From: Campylobacter concisus
GTDB lineage: Bacteria; Campylobacterota; Campylobacteria; Campylobacterales; Campylobacteraceae
Assembly (NCBI RefSeq): GCF_003048535.1
Contig: NZ_PIRQ01000002.1
Coordinates: 124,001-188,000, forward strand
DNA length: 64,000 bases
Direction of reading: 5' to 3'
This document shows positions 37,261 to 46,708 of this stretch, one piece after another. A program made the translations under genes and the position numbers. Every line of letters begins with the position of its first letter. The stretch's first letter is position 1. The notes below the pieces were generated by a model. That model saw nothing but the letters and a program-made list of their open reading frames with translations, searched no databases and had not been told where the DNA came from.

Positions 37261-38533
37261 CTATATCTCCCACTTGAAAATTTTGCTCTTCTTTTATATC
37301 AAATAAAAATCTAACTCCATTTGAAAGCTCGTTAGATCTCTCCTCGTCCGCAAGACTTTTTAGCTTCATCGTTGGCTGATGTAAGAAGGCTTTAAAAACT
37401 TGATGAATGAGCTTTTGTGCCTCCTCATAGTCACTATGCTTTAAATATCCTTTTTTTATCGCTTTTTCTAGCTCATTTTTAGCGCAAATTTCAGCTTGTT
37501 TGCGGATCGATTTTATGAGTGGCACACTCATATCTTCTTTTAAAATTTTTAAAAATTCGCTTGTGCCTTGACCTACGATAGAATAAGCCTTTTGTGCCTG
37601 CTCCTCTCTTAGAGCTAAATTTTTCCTTACTATCTCCTCTAAACTATCAACAGTATAGACGCTAATAAATTCTGTATTTATAAGATCAATATCCCTTGGT
37701 ACTGCAATATCAAAAAAGTATCTGTGAAATTCTCTTGGTTCGATTATGGCGTTTGTGATGATAGCGTGTGGGGCTGCGGTGCTTGAAAATATTAGATCAT
37801 AATTATTTACATACTCTTTTAATTTTAAAATGCTATCCCAGCTAGCGTTGTCACCAAGGCTATCAACTAGCTGCTCAACACGCTCGGAGCTTCTGTTTAT
37901 GATGATCACCTCTGCGCCACTTGAGATTAGGTGTTTTGCTGCTAGCTCGCCCATCTCGCCAGCGCCTACGACGATAGCAGTTTTACCTTCAAGTGTGCCA
38001 AAAATTTCTTTTGCTTTTGCCACAGCAACGCTTGAAACGGAGATCGGGTTTTTAGAAATTTGAGTTTCGTTTCTAACTTTAGCAGCGCATTTACATGCAT
38101 AGTGGATTATTTTACTGATTTGTTCGCCGCAAGCTGAGCTATCGTAAGCAAATTTAAAAGCATTTTTTAGCTGGCCAACGATCTGCGTTTCGCCGACGAC
38201 TAGGCTATCAAGCGAGCTTGCCACAGCAAAGAGGTGATGCACGGCTCCGCTATCTTCATAAATATCAGCCCTCTCATAAAGCTCATCTTCAAAAACACCT
38301 GAAAATACAGACATGCATCTAAACGCATGCGTCGTTGCACTTTCTAGATCACTAACGCTTGCAATTATCTCAACGCGGTTACATGTATTTAAAACCATGC
38401 ATTCGTTTATACTTTTGTTTGATCTTAGTAGTTTTAAAATTTGCTCTTTTTTCTCATCGCTATCAAATGCAAGCTTTTCTCTAACTGAAATATCAGTATT
38501 TTTATATGTAAAACTTATATCTAAATAGTGCAT
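37250..38533 (-). CDS. hemA: Glutamyl-tRNA reductase
   Basis: 427-residue enzyme starting C5 tetrapyrrole synthesis by reducing Glu-tRNA to glutamate-1-semialdehyde. The catalytic Cys lies in LNTCNRVEI at about residue 50. The NADPH-binding domain has [15 protein letters not shown] and a C-terminal helical dimerisation domain follows. The ATG overlaps the stop of the upstream polyprenyl synthase gene (TAATG), so translation is coupled. With proS and hemC nearby, tRNA charging and haem synthesis share a transcript. Confidence 0.96.
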   Translation of the reverse strand: MHYLDISFTYKNTDISVREKLAFDSDEKKEQILKLLRSNKSINECMVLNTCNRVEIIASVSDLESATTHAFRCMSVFSGVFEDELYERADIYEDSGAVHHLFAVASSLDSLVVGETQIVGQLKNAFKFAYDSSACGEQISKIIHYACKCAAKVRNETQISKNPISVSSVAVAKAKEIFGTLEGKTAIVVGAGEMGELAAKHLISSGAEVIIINRSSERVEQLVDSLGDNASWDSILKLKEYVNNYDLIFSSTAAPHAIITNAIIEPREFHRYFFDIAVPRDIDLINTEFISVYTVDSLEEIVRKNLALREEQAQKAYSIVGQGTSEFLKILKEDMSVPLIKSIRKQAEICAKNELEKAIKKGYLKHSDYEEAQKLIHQVFKAFLHQPTMKLKSLADEERSNELSNGVRFLFDIKEEQNFQVGDIDEI

Positions 38534-39426
38534 TAAAATTCCCTATCTATCATGCTTTTTATGATCCCTTCAAGCTCGGCGTTTTTATACTCTCTTATCG
38601 CTTCTATCGCTTCAGTCCCAAGCCTTTTTGCTTCATTTACTGCTTTTTGAAGCGAATTTGTCTTAATAAATTCCTCTTTTAGCCATGAAATTTCGCCAGC
38701 ATTTAGCTTCTTTGACCAAAGCGATCTAAGCTTTGTCTTACCAGCTTCGTCTAAGCTCTTATAAAGATATATGTAAGGGAGTGTAGTTTTGCCTTCAACG
38801 AAGTCATTGAGTGCTGGCTTGCCAAGCGTTTTCTCATCTTGAGTTATGTCTAATATGTCATCCACGATCTGAAAAGCAAGGCCTAAATTTTTGCCATAAA
38901 TTCCAAATTTCTCGCTATCTTTGCCAGCTAGCTTTGCTCCGCAAATAGCCGTGGCTTCTATCAAAACAGCTGTTTTATAGTAGATCATTTTTAAATATTC
39001 TTGCTCGTTTTCATTAAAATTTTCAGCCATTTTCACATCCATCATCTCGCCGATACTTAGCTTGCTGACTGCATCTGAGATGATAGCTGCGATGCTTGAA
39101 TCAAATTTTGTAAGCTCAAAATAAGCCTTTGAGTAGAGGATGTCGCCCAACATAACCGAGTTTTTACTACCAAAAAGCGCGTTTATGCTTGGCTTGCCTC
39201 GTCTTATATTTGCCTCGTCTATGACGTCGTCGTGTAGCAAGCTTGCAAGGTGGATGAGCTCGATGATAGCGCAAAGCTTAAGCGAAATTTCACTCTCGCC
39301 TGCGATTTTTAATAGAAGTTTTGAGCGCAGCTTCTTGCCTGAGCTTATCTTTAAAAACATCTCAAACGCCTCTTTGTAGCCAAGCTCGTTTATAAATTTG
39401 CTCATTATTTCATCGATTTTATCCAT
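38533..39426 (-). CDS. ispB: Polyprenyl (octaprenyl-type) diphosphate synthase
   Basis: 297-residue trans-prenyltransferase. The first Asp-rich motif is LLHDDVIDEA with following GKPSIN, and the second is IVDDILD (about 205). It makes the long side chain of menaquinone, fitting the nearby UbiD-type enzyme. I place the start at ATG 39426 behind AAGGAT; a longer reading to 39489 adds a Trp/Arg-rich tail unlike the family. Chain length is not readable from sequence. Confidence 0.92.
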   Translation of the reverse strand: MDKIDEIMSKFINELGYKEAFEMFLKISSGKKLRSKLLLKIAGESEISLKLCAIIELIHLASLLHDDVIDEANIRRGKPSINALFGSKNSVMLGDILYSKAYFELTKFDSSIAAIISDAVSKLSIGEMMDVKMAENFNENEQEYLKMIYYKTAVLIEATAICGAKLAGKDSEKFGIYGKNLGLAFQIVDDILDITQDEKTLGKPALNDFVEGKTTLPYIYLYKSLDEAGKTKLRSLWSKKLNAGEISWLKEEFIKTNSLQKAVNEAKRLGTEAIEAIREYKNAELEGIIKSMIDREF

Positions 39427-39436
39427 TTTTATCCTT

Positions 39437-39868
39437 CTATTTATCCTCGTGCGGATCTCTAAAACCCACATCCACACGCTTGCTCTCATCTAGCAGCGCC
39501 ACCCTAAAATGCGCCTTTTTGTCCCTAAAATCAATAAATGATATATAAAGGCTCACGCTCTCGTTTGGCGGCATAGTAAAGTCAGGCAAAACTCGCTGCA
39601 TATAGGTGTTTTGTCCTTGTCTTAGCGAAAAGACCATCTGTCTTGGATAGCGCCTAAAAAAGCTTTGCACAGTGATATTTATACTATCAAACAGTGTCCA
39701 ACGAAAGTCAAATGTCTCGACCCTTTGAGTTCGCTTTTCAGTTATAAAGACCCTAGCCCATTCATCTTTTTTAAGATCAAATGTGTGAATTGCACTTGGG
39801 TCAAAATTTGGCTCCTTGGCAAAAATAAGAGCCACAAGCAGGGCCAAAAGTGCAAAAATTCTACTCAT
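39437..39868 (-). CDS. Exported conserved hypothetical protein
   Basis: 143-residue protein with signal peptide 1-17 (LLALLVALIFA) and a beta-rich periplasmic remainder (TFDFRWTLFDSINITVQSF, PDFTMPPNESVSLYISFID). It corresponds by position to Cj0540 in my memory of C. jejuni, between the prenyl synthase and a DUF2018 gene. No function is known. The charged C-terminus (DPHEDK) ends 11 bases before the ispB start. Confidence 0.7.
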   Translation of the reverse strand: MSRIFALLALLVALIFAKEPNFDPSAIHTFDLKKDEWARVFITEKRTQRVETFDFRWTLFDSINITVQSFFRRYPRQMVFSLRQGQNTYMQRVLPDFTMPPNESVSLYISFIDFRDKKAHFRVALLDESKRVDVGFRDPHEDK

Positions 39869-40115
39869 TTTGACTTAAAATTTCTCCACTAAGCCCGATA
39901 TATAGGTCATTTAAACCATTATAAATTTTATCTTGTTCGCTAGCCACAAAATTTGCAACCTCATCTTCACTAATGCCATGCCTCTCGCAAAGCTCGCTAA
40001 GAGCCACAAATTTCTCAAAAATTTTATCTATTTCATTTTTTACTAACAAGGCGTTTGCGTTAAACAAAATGTCATAAAATTTATCCCTCGCACTGCCCTC
40101 AAATATATCTATCAT
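39861..40115 (-). CDS. DUF2018-family small protein
   Basis: 84-residue helical, acidic protein (FEGSARDKFYDILFNAN..., CERHGISEDEVANFVA). The length and pattern match the DUF2018 group found in Campylobacter and Helicobacter. There is no signal peptide or membrane segment. Its end overlaps the following exported-protein gene by 8 bases. Function unknown. Confidence 0.75.
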   Translation of the reverse strand: MIDIFEGSARDKFYDILFNANALLVKNEIDKIFEKFVALSELCERHGISEDEVANFVASEQDKIYNGLNDLYIGLSGEILSQNE

Positions 40116-40163
40116 CGCTGTTTCTTCAAAAATTTCTTAAGATTATAGCCAATTAAAACTAAG

Positions 40164-40787
40164 TTAGAAATTTAATATTATCTCCCAAGCCTCGCTGACA
40201 TTTTTAGCATTATAAGTCGCTGTTTTGCTCTCCTCGCCAAATCCCCAGCAAACTTGCACATAAGGCATATTTGCATTTTTGGCCGCCAGCTCGTCTTTTA
40301 GGCTATCTCCGACAAAGATCGCCCTGCTAGCTTTAGTTTTACTAACAGCTAGGTGAAGCATCACAGGATCCGGCTTTTGCGGTATCTCCTTGCTAGCGCC
40401 GATGACCTCGTCAAATAGCTCATAAATTTCATTTTTCTTTAAAATTTTCTCTAGCGTATCATGCGGTGCGTTACTTGCCAAAACGATCTTAAATTTAGCC
40501 TCTTTGCACTTTTGCAAAAGCTCTTTTACGCCATCATAGGTAGTCGCGCACTCATCATAAAATTTCTTAAATTTCTCTTCAAAGCCCTCTTTTAAGCTCT
40601 TGCTTGGTGTGTCGATGCCGTAAAACTCAAGGGCCAAATTTCTACCTGGCTCATTGATCGCTTTTATGATAAATTCCTTATCAAGTGGCGCTAAACTTAG
40701 CTCATCTCTTACTTCATTTACTGTTTTATATATCGCCTCGCCGCTATCGATCACCGTGCCGTCCATATCAAAAATAACTACTTTCAA
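40164..40787 (-). CDS. HAD-family phosphatase, phosphoglycolate phosphatase-like
   Basis: 207-residue HAD hydrolase. The nucleophile motif VIFDMDGTVIDS is at residues 4-15, motif II is VLASNA (about 100), the motif III Lys lies in EIPQKPDP, and motif IV is FVGDSLKDELAAKNA. A helical cap of the Gph/PGMB type sits after motif I. Phosphoglycolate or a sugar phosphate is the likely substrate. The start is TTG at 40787, overlapping the upstream stop (TTGA). Confidence 0.84.
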   Translation of the reverse strand: MKVVIFDMDGTVIDSGEAIYKTVNEVRDELSLAPLDKEFIIKAINEPGRNLALEFYGIDTPSKSLKEGFEEKFKKFYDECATTYDGVKELLQKCKEAKFKIVLASNAPHDTLEKILKKNEIYELFDEVIGASKEIPQKPDPVMLHLAVSKTKASRAIFVGDSLKDELAAKNANMPYVQVCWGFGEESKTATYNAKNVSEAWEIILNF

Positions 40788-41116
40788 TCCTCATCCTTAA
40801 ATTTATTTTTATGCTTTTCTTTTTTATATGTCTTTTGATTTTTTAGCTTATCAAGCAGATTTGCCGCCTTTAAAAGCTCCTCTTTTGGGGCATTTTTGAC
40901 AAGCAAATTTATAAAATTTTCTAGCGCCTTTGAGTATGGCTGATCAAGATAGACAGCCTCGACTTTTTCGATGACTTTCGCATTTTTCTCCACTCTTTGG
41001 CGAAATTCACTCTCGTCAAAGTCATCTCTTTTTAGCCCATTTATCGCTGATTTTGCAAATTTTTCTAGCGCACGAAGGTATTTTACACGCTTAAATTTGT
41101 CCGTAACTTGGTTCAA
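40784..41116 (-). CDS. Conserved hypothetical protein upstream of HAD phosphatase
   Basis: 110-residue helical, highly charged protein, basic at its C-terminus (KNQKTYKKEKHKNKFKDED). No signal, membrane segment or family recognised. The start is TTG at 41116 with AAGGA upstream. It is translationally coupled to the HAD gene by a 4-base overlap. It faces metY across a 105-base divergent promoter gap. Confidence 0.65.
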   Translation of the reverse strand: MNQVTDKFKRVKYLRALEKFAKSAINGLKRDDFDESEFRQRVEKNAKVIEKVEAVYLDQPYSKALENFINLLVKNAPKEELLKAANLLDKLKNQKTYKKEKHKNKFKDED

Positions 41117-41184
41117 ATTTTTCCTTTTTTTGGCAAATTATATCAAAATTTGATTTTATCCCCTAAATTTTGGCTTTGCTAATG

Positions 41185-41190
41185 TATAAT
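41185..41190 (+). promoter_or_regulatory. -10 box of metY
   Basis: TATAAT with TTTGCTAATG immediately upstream, 32 bases before the metY ATG. Confidence 0.6.
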
Positions 41191-41221
41191 TTACGCCAAA
41201 ATCACCTTAAAAGGAGCAAAA

Positions 41222-42493
41222 ATGAGGCAAGAAACCGCTGCGATCCACGTAGGCTACGACACACATGAGGGCTTTGGCACGATGGCTGTGCCTATTTTTC
41301 AAAGCACGGCTTACGACTTTGGAAGTGCCGAGACTGCGGCTGCTAGGTTCGATCTAAAAGATGGCGGCCACATCTACACAAGGCTTGGCAATCCAACGAC
41401 AGATATCTTTGAAAAGAGGGTCGCTGCGCTTGAGGGCGGAGCCGCTGCGATAGCGACTGCGAGCGGTCAGTCAGCTTTGTTTTACAGCATCATAAATTTA
41501 GCCCAGGCAGGTGATAACATCATCATCGCCAAAAAAATTTATGGCGGCACGACAGTACTTTTTACGCACACACTAAAAAGATTTGGCATAGAGGCCAGAG
41601 TCTTTGACAGCGACACGGCTGATGATCTGGAGGACTTGATAGATGATAAAACGAGGGCTATATTTTTTGAAACGCTCTCAAATCCGCAAATTTCTATCCC
41701 AAATATAGAAAAAATCGTAGAAATTTCAAACAAATATGGCATCATTAGCATCACCGATAACACCGTGCCAACGCCTATCATCTTTCAGCCACTTCGCCAC
41801 GGCGTCGATGTTTGTGTGCATAGTGCTAGCAAATATATGAGCGGTCAGGGCCTTAGCCTAGCAGGTGTGGTCGTAAGCGCAAATCACCTAAACGAAAAGC
41901 TAAAAGGCAACAAGAGATATGAACATTTTAACGTGCCAGACGCGAGCTATCACGACATCGTCTATGCTGATATGACGGATCGTTTTGACATCTACACACT
42001 AAGAATGAGACTAGCTATCGTGCGTGACATCGGTGCTGTAATATCTCCGTTTAACTCTTGGCAGCTTATACAAGGGCTTGAAACGCTTGCGGTTAGGGTT
42101 GAGAGGCATTCACAAAATGCGCTAAAAGTGGCTAAATTTCTAAACTCTCACAAGCATGTAAAAAGCGTGGCATACCCAGGACTTGCCGACAACGTAGATC
42201 ACGCAAAGGCACAAAGATACTTTAAAGACGGCATGGCTAGCGGGTTATTTTGCTTTGAAACTGATAGCTTTGAACGCGCAAAAAAGATGTTAGAGCGCGT
42301 AAAACTCTTTAAGATCGTGGTAAATATCGGCGATACAAAGTCGCTCATCACACACCCAGCATCGACAACTCACCAGCAGCTAAGTAGCGAAGAGCTCATC
42401 AAAGCTGGCATCACAAAAGAACTGATAAGAGTTAGCATAGGCCTTGAAAATGCCGAGGATCTGATAGCTGATCTGGCTCAAGCCTTAGAATAA
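41222..42493 (+). CDS. metY: O-acetylhomoserine sulfhydrylase
   Basis: 423-residue PLP enzyme of the Cys/Met-metabolism family making homocysteine from O-acetylhomoserine and sulfide. The PLP Lys sits in SASKYMSGQG (about 208). Other family blocks are YTRLGNPTTDIFEKRVAALEGG (given in two halves: YTRLGNPTTD and KRVAALEGG), ATASGQSALFYSI and SLITHPASTTHQQLS. The length of about 420 and the long insert after the PLP Lys favour MetY over MetB/MetC. Strong AAAAGGAG site. Confidence 0.94.
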   Translation: MRQETAAIHVGYDTHEGFGTMAVPIFQSTAYDFGSAETAAARFDLKDGGHIYTRLGNPTTDIFEKRVAALEGGAAAIATASGQSALFYSIINLAQAGDNIIIAKKIYGGTTVLFTHTLKRFGIEARVFDSDTADDLEDLIDDKTRAIFFETLSNPQISIPNIEKIVEISNKYGIISITDNTVPTPIIFQPLRHGVDVCVHSASKYMSGQGLSLAGVVVSANHLNEKLKGNKRYEHFNVPDASYHDIVYADMTDRFDIYTLRMRLAIVRDIGAVISPFNSWQLIQGLETLAVRVERHSQNALKVAKFLNSHKHVKSVAYPGLADNVDHAKAQRYFKDGMASGLFCFETDSFERAKKMLERVKLFKIVVNIGDTKSLITHPASTTHQQLSSEELIKAGITKELIRVSIGLENAEDLIADLAQALE

Positions 42494-42495
42494 AC

Positions 42496-42526
42496 AAATT
42501 TCTAGCTCATTTTGGGCTAGAAATTT
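42496..42526 (+). terminator. Terminator hairpin after metY
   Basis: AAATTTCTAGC and GCTAGAAATTT form a perfect 11-bp stem around a 9-base loop, 2 bases after the stop. The remaining 234 bases to the antiporter gene are AT-rich with no gene I can support. Confidence 0.75.
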
Positions 42527-42760
42527 AAATCATCATTTAGAAGAAATCAATGTAAATTTTTTCATACACTAAAAATGTATCACACTGCAAGTGTTTTGTT
42601 AAAAGCCAAGTAGATTTTAAAATTTACGAGCTAGCATATCACGGCTCTAAATTTAGTGCTAAACGAAGTATAGCCTAAATTTAGTAGTCTGCTAAGGCGA
42701 GTGAGTAAAGTTTTAAAATTTACAAAGAGAAATAAAATGTGGCAATTTTTATCAAAAATT

Positions 42761-44203
42761 TTAATACGTTAAATACTTAATTGTATCTTGATAAAGCACT
42801 TGATTTTCGCATTGTATCAGTAGCAGGTCATTTTCTTCAAAGATTGTTGAGCCAGTTGGCTTTTGATACTCATTTTTCCGTTTTATTAAGATTATTAAAA
42901 ACTCAGTTGGAAGCTCAAGCTGAGCCAAATCTTTGCCAATTAGTTTTGAGCCATAGTGGATGGTGTGCTGACGAAGCGTGTAGCTTAGAATCGGAGAGTT
43001 TTCTACTAGCTTAGCATCCTCTTGCTCACTCTCTTTGACCTTAAATTTATCGGCCGCAAAGCCAAGCGACATACCCTGTATCAAAATCGAAATCAAAACC
43101 ATAAAAAATATAATGTTAAAAATCATATTCGCATCACGCACGCCATCGACATAAACATAAGTAGCTAGCACCACTGGCACAACACCTCTTAGTCCGACCC
43201 AAGAGATAAAATTTTGCTCATTTATCTTAAATTTTGAAAATGCAAGCGATGCAAAAACACCAAGTGGTCTTGCAAAAAACATAAGCCACAAGGCCAAAAC
43301 AAGCGCCATTAGTGCCGTTGCTGGAAGCTCGGAGGGATTTACCAAAAGACCAAGTGTTAAAAAGACAACTATTTGCATCGTCCAAGCGATACCGTCATGA
43401 AAACCGACTAAATTTTTCTTATGAGAAAACTCTTTTTTATTTATAAAAATTCCAGCTATATAGACAGCCAAATAGCCATTACCGCCAACTTTAAAGCAAA
43501 GTGTGTATAAAAGCAATATCCAAGCGATAGAAAAAACTGGATAAAGGCCCCAGCTTTTTAGGCGAAGTCTATTAAAGATAGCTGGCAAAGCAACGCCAAA
43601 TAAATAGCCCATAGCGATACCTATACCAAACTGCTTAACTAGCGTAATAGCCCATTCAGATGCTGTCGGCGTGGTATTTAGTGAGATCATTTGAACGATC
43701 GTCATAGTTAGAAATATCGCCATTGGATCGTTTGAGCCAGATTCAAGTTCAAGCAATGGCGCAATGCTATTTTTAAGTGAAATTTTCTTAGCTCTTAGTA
43801 TGGCAAATACCGCTGCTGCATCTGTTGAAGAGATAATGGAGCCTAGTAAAAAGGCCTCCGCCCAAGTAAAATCAAGCAGATATTTTGCTACTGGAGCGAT
43901 AGCTAGCGCGGTTAAGAAAACACCAAGTGTAGCAAGCGCTAAACCTCTACCAAAAATCGGTTTAATCGCTGCAAAATCAGTATCTAGCCCACCAGCGTAA
44001 AGTATAAAAATAAGTGCTAGCATGCCGACATTTTGAGCGATTACTTGGTCGTCAAAATTTACGCCAAGCAGCCCATCTGAGCCAGCCAGCATACCAACGC
44101 CTAAAAATATTATTAAAGATGGAATTCCAAATTTATCAGAGATCTTACTTAAAAGAATGCTAGTTATAAGCAAAACTGCAAAAAATAGTAGTAAATTCTC
44201 CAA
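42761..44203 (-). CDS. CvrA/NhaP2-type K+/H+ antiporter with TrkA-C domain
   Basis: 480-residue CPA1-type antiporter. About twelve membrane segments fill residues 1-385, including SGSNDPMAIFLT with the transport Asp and GLRGVVPVVLATY. A cytosolic TrkA-C (RCK-C) domain follows (about 400-480), typical of the potassium/proton NhaP2/CvrA branch. The start is TTG at 44203 with GGAG 5 bases upstream. It probably adjusts internal K+ and pH. It lies downstream of the CprRS genes on the same strand. Confidence 0.9.
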   Translation of the reverse strand: MENLLLFFAVLLITSILLSKISDKFGIPSLIIFLGVGMLAGSDGLLGVNFDDQVIAQNVGMLALIFILYAGGLDTDFAAIKPIFGRGLALATLGVFLTALAIAPVAKYLLDFTWAEAFLLGSIISSTDAAAVFAILRAKKISLKNSIAPLLELESGSNDPMAIFLTMTIVQMISLNTTPTASEWAITLVKQFGIGIAMGYLFGVALPAIFNRLRLKSWGLYPVFSIAWILLLYTLCFKVGGNGYLAVYIAGIFINKKEFSHKKNLVGFHDGIAWTMQIVVFLTLGLLVNPSELPATALMALVLALWLMFFARPLGVFASLAFSKFKINEQNFISWVGLRGVVPVVLATYVYVDGVRDANMIFNIIFFMVLISILIQGMSLGFAADKFKVKESEQEDAKLVENSPILSYTLRQHTIHYGSKLIGKDLAQLELPTEFLIILIKRKNEYQKPTGSTIFEENDLLLIQCENQVLYQDTIKYLTY

Positions 44204-44223
44204 ACAAACTCCACAAAATTATA

Positions 44224-44661
44224 TTAAATCATGCTTTCAAAAGCTTCAAATTTTTCTTGATTTGAAAGCATTTCAAGTAATACTCCATAGTTATCTTTTA
44301 TCTCATCTTGAAGCTTAGTAGTAAGCTCTTTAGCGTTTCTTCCGTCTTTTGGATAGCTTACTATCAAATCAATTGGCTCAGCGTTTAAAAACTCTTGAAT
44401 ACCAGATAATAGCTCACTAGCTCCTCTTTCATTTGTTCCATGAAGCACGACTACATAATGCTCATTCTCTCTTACAACAACATCAGTTTGTCTTAAAAAT
44501 TTTTCAAATAGTTCACTATACTCTTTAGTACTTGGCAAAGAAAAATATATCAAAGATAAATTTTTTGCATAATCTTTTACATTTTTATAACGATTTATAA
44601 AAGCTATTTCAAGATCTATTATTGATAAGATATCAACTGGTGAGAAAATTTTTGCTGCCAT
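44224..44661 (-). CDS. Conserved hypothetical protein, degenerate GGDEF-like fold
   Basis: 145-residue soluble protein. The layout FLRQTDVVVRENEHYVVVLHG followed later by GASELLSGI, LIVSYPKDG and NAKELTTKLQDEI parallels the second half of a GGDEF domain, but the GGDEF residues are replaced (RENEHYV), so no cyclase activity is expected. It lies between cprS and the antiporter gene, 20 bases before the latter. The fold similarity is my inference. Confidence 0.55.
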   Translation of the reverse strand: MAAKIFSPVDILSIIDLEIAFINRYKNVKDYAKNLSLIYFSLPSTKEYSELFEKFLRQTDVVVRENEHYVVVLHGTNERGASELLSGIQEFLNAEPIDLIVSYPKDGRNAKELTTKLQDEIKDNYGVLLEMLSNQEKFEAFESMI

Positions 44662-44692
44662 TTTTAGCCCTCTTTTGTTTATTATGTTTTAT

Positions 44693-45934
44693 TTAAGTCA
44701 CTATTATATCTTGTAAATTTTCAAAAACAAAGACATTCATTCCGTTTTTATATTCATATCTAAATTTGAGTCCATGAGCATCAAGTATATTGCTAACAAT
44801 ATATAAACCTAGGCCAAAACTCTTTTGCGTATCCTCTCCTTTAATAAATGGCTGGATATAAAAGTCAAGATCATTTTTTAGCCTCTCGCCTTGAGTTATA
44901 AATTTCATATGATCCTTGCTAACAACGATATTTACGTGCTTATCAGTTGAGTATTTTATGCCATTATCTATCATATTTTTTATAGCGACCGAAAATAACT
45001 TGAAATCAACAAGCACCCTAACCTCATCAAGCTCACTGATACCAACACACTCTTTTTCTACCATTGCTATATCGATGGCCTCATCGATGAGATCTCTCAT
45101 AAAACATGGCGTTTTATTGCTAAGTCCTATTTTTGATGTTATCTGCTCGATCGCCGCAAGCTCGTTTATCAAATTTTCAAGCTTGTGAAAGACCGAGATT
45201 AGCCTCTCTTGATTTTTACTTTTTTCTATCATTTGAGCGGCGATTAGCCCTTTTGTGATAGGAGTTTTTAGCTCGTGCATTATGTTTCTTAAAAAAAGAT
45301 GCCTTGAGTCATTAAGCGCCTTGATCTGACAAACCGCCTCATAAAATGCTTCAGAAACTTCAGAAATTTCATCCTTGCCGTTGCCAACATTTTGTACGCC
45401 ATCAAGCTCACCATTTGCAAATTTCACGATCTGACGCTTTAGCTTTCTAAGCGGCTTTATTTTATAGATGACAAAAATGTAAGCACCTAGCAAAATGACT
45501 GCAACTACCAGAAAAACAGCCTTTATCACCTCGTATCTGTAAGGCTGAAATTCTTTATCCATTAAAAGTTTTAGCTCGTCTAAATGCTCAATCCTTAAGT
45601 AGTGGTGCTTGCCATAAAGCAAGATCGCACTTGAACCTAGATCGCTTGAAATTTCTTCTAAAACGGTCGCTTGCTTTAAAATTTCATCTTTTCTCTTCTC
45701 GTCTTTGATCTCTGGCATATCGATGTTTGAAAGCTGGCGGTCGTACTGAGCTTTATTTATGATGCCACCCATATAAAATAAATTTGTCCTAGCAACGTTT
45801 GAGTATTTGTTATTTAGCTCTCTTGTATAGTTTTGCTTATCAAAGCCCATGAGCCATAAAAAAGCTAGAAATATCGAAACGAGCGCAAGGGCAAAGATAA
45901 AAGTTATGGTTATAAAAATAGACGATCTTGGCAT
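44693..45934 (-). CDS. cprS: Sensor histidine kinase CprS
   Basis: 413-residue kinase with membrane segments about 8-30 and 136-157 around a periplasmic loop of about 105 residues. A HAMP-like linker precedes phospho-acceptor His220 (RNIMHELKTPITKG) and an HATPase domain (IDNGIKYS, FGLGLYIVSNIL). The ATG at 45934 overlaps the cprR stop (TGATG). The neighbourhood cprS-cprR-htrA diverging from cbpA-hspR-kefB matches Cj1226c-Cj1231, where CprRS controls biofilm and envelope stress. Confidence 0.9.
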   Translation of the reverse strand: MPRSSIFITITFIFALALVSIFLAFLWLMGFDKQNYTRELNNKYSNVARTNLFYMGGIINKAQYDRQLSNIDMPEIKDEKRKDEILKQATVLEEISSDLGSSAILLYGKHHYLRIEHLDELKLLMDKEFQPYRYEVIKAVFLVVAVILLGAYIFVIYKIKPLRKLKRQIVKFANGELDGVQNVGNGKDEISEVSEAFYEAVCQIKALNDSRHLFLRNIMHELKTPITKGLIAAQMIEKSKNQERLISVFHKLENLINELAAIEQITSKIGLSNKTPCFMRDLIDEAIDIAMVEKECVGISELDEVRVLVDFKLFSVAIKNMIDNGIKYSTDKHVNIVVSKDHMKFITQGERLKNDLDFYIQPFIKGEDTQKSFGLGLYIVSNILDAHGLKFRYEYKNGMNVFVFENLQDIIVT

Positions 45935-46611
45935 CAAAGAACCAATTTATAGCCGATACCGCGGATCGCGTGGATGTATTTTGGCTCTTTTGGATTTTCA
46001 TTTAATTTTTGGCGAATCCTACCGATGATGACATCTATACTTTTGTTTGAGCTATCTTCATTTATGCTCTCGCAATTGTAGATGAGCTCCTCTCTAGTAA
46101 CCGCTCCGCCCTCTTTTAAAAGTAGGTATTTTAAGATGTCGTATTCTGCGGCAGTTAAATTTAGCACGTTTCCTTTAAATAAAATTTCACGCTCAAATTC
46201 TTTTAAAACTAGGTCTTTATTTAAATTTCTCGCCTCATTTGCTGGGGTGATACTCTGCCTTCTTAGATGACTTTTGATACGAGCCAAAAGCTCTTGTGGG
46301 TCATATGGCTTTGGCAAATAATCATCCGCTCCGTTATCAAGAGCATTTACCTTATCTGTTATATCATGTCTTGCACTTGATATGATAATAGGAATATTGT
46401 GATTTTTCCTGATCTCTTTACAAACTTCCAATCCATCCATACCAGGCAATGTAAGATCTAGTATAACTAGGTCAAATTTACTTGTATTTAGCGTAGATAG
46501 TCCGATATATGGCTCTTCAGCAGTTACTACTTCAATATCGTAGTTTTCTAGATATTCAGTTAAAATTTCAGCAAGCTCCATATCATCTTCTATCATTAAA
46601 ATTCTAGTCAT
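45934..46611 (-). CDS. cprR: OmpR-family response regulator CprR
   Basis: 225-residue regulator. The receiver domain has acidic residues 8-10, phospho-acceptor Asp52 (VILDLTLPGMDG) and YLPKPYDP. A winged-helix effector (about 125-225) ends HAIRGIGYKLVL. In C. jejuni the orthologue is essential and linked to htrA expression and biofilm formation. Promoter -10 and a CAGGAAAG ribosome-binding site precede it, and a palindromic terminator separates it from htrA. Confidence 0.92.
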   Translation of the reverse strand: MTRILMIEDDMELAEILTEYLENYDIEVVTAEEPYIGLSTLNTSKFDLVILDLTLPGMDGLEVCKEIRKNHNIPIIISSARHDITDKVNALDNGADDYLPKPYDPQELLARIKSHLRRQSITPANEARNLNKDLVLKEFEREILFKGNVLNLTAAEYDILKYLLLKEGGAVTREELIYNCESINEDSSNKSIDVIIGRIRQKLNENPKEPKYIHAIRGIGYKLVL

Positions 46612-46642
46612 GATCTTTCCTGTTGTAAATTTATTTTTAAGG

Positions 46643-46648
46643 ATTATA
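46643..46648 (-). promoter_or_regulatory. -10 box of cprRS
   Basis: The minus strand reads CTATAATCC, a consensus TATAAT 31 bases before the cprR ATG and downstream of the htrA terminator. Confidence 0.6.
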
Positions 46649-46678
46649 GCAGATTAAGGTTTTAAAAATTTAAAAGGG

Positions 46679-46704
46679 CTAAGAGCTGAAATTTCAGCTC
46701 TTAG
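46679..46704 (-). terminator. 26-bp perfect palindrome between htrA and cprR
   Basis: CTAAGAGCTGAAA pairs with TTTCAGCTCTTAG as one uninterrupted inverted repeat, 4 bases after the htrA stop. As RNA it folds to a strong hairpin and probably ends htrA transcription. It lies upstream of the cprR promoter, so a regulator-binding role is also possible. Confidence 0.7.
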
Positions 46705-46708
46705 GTGG

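Noticed and set aside
39427-39489. N-terminal extension of the polyprenyl synthase
   Set aside because: It overlaps the end of the upstream gene and gives Trp/Arg-rich residues before a clear start MDKIDE with its own AAGGAT site.
42735-42770. Short plus-strand peptide MWQFLSKILIR before the antiporter gene
   Set aside because: Only 11 codons, no conserved partner, weak start context; cannot be supported.
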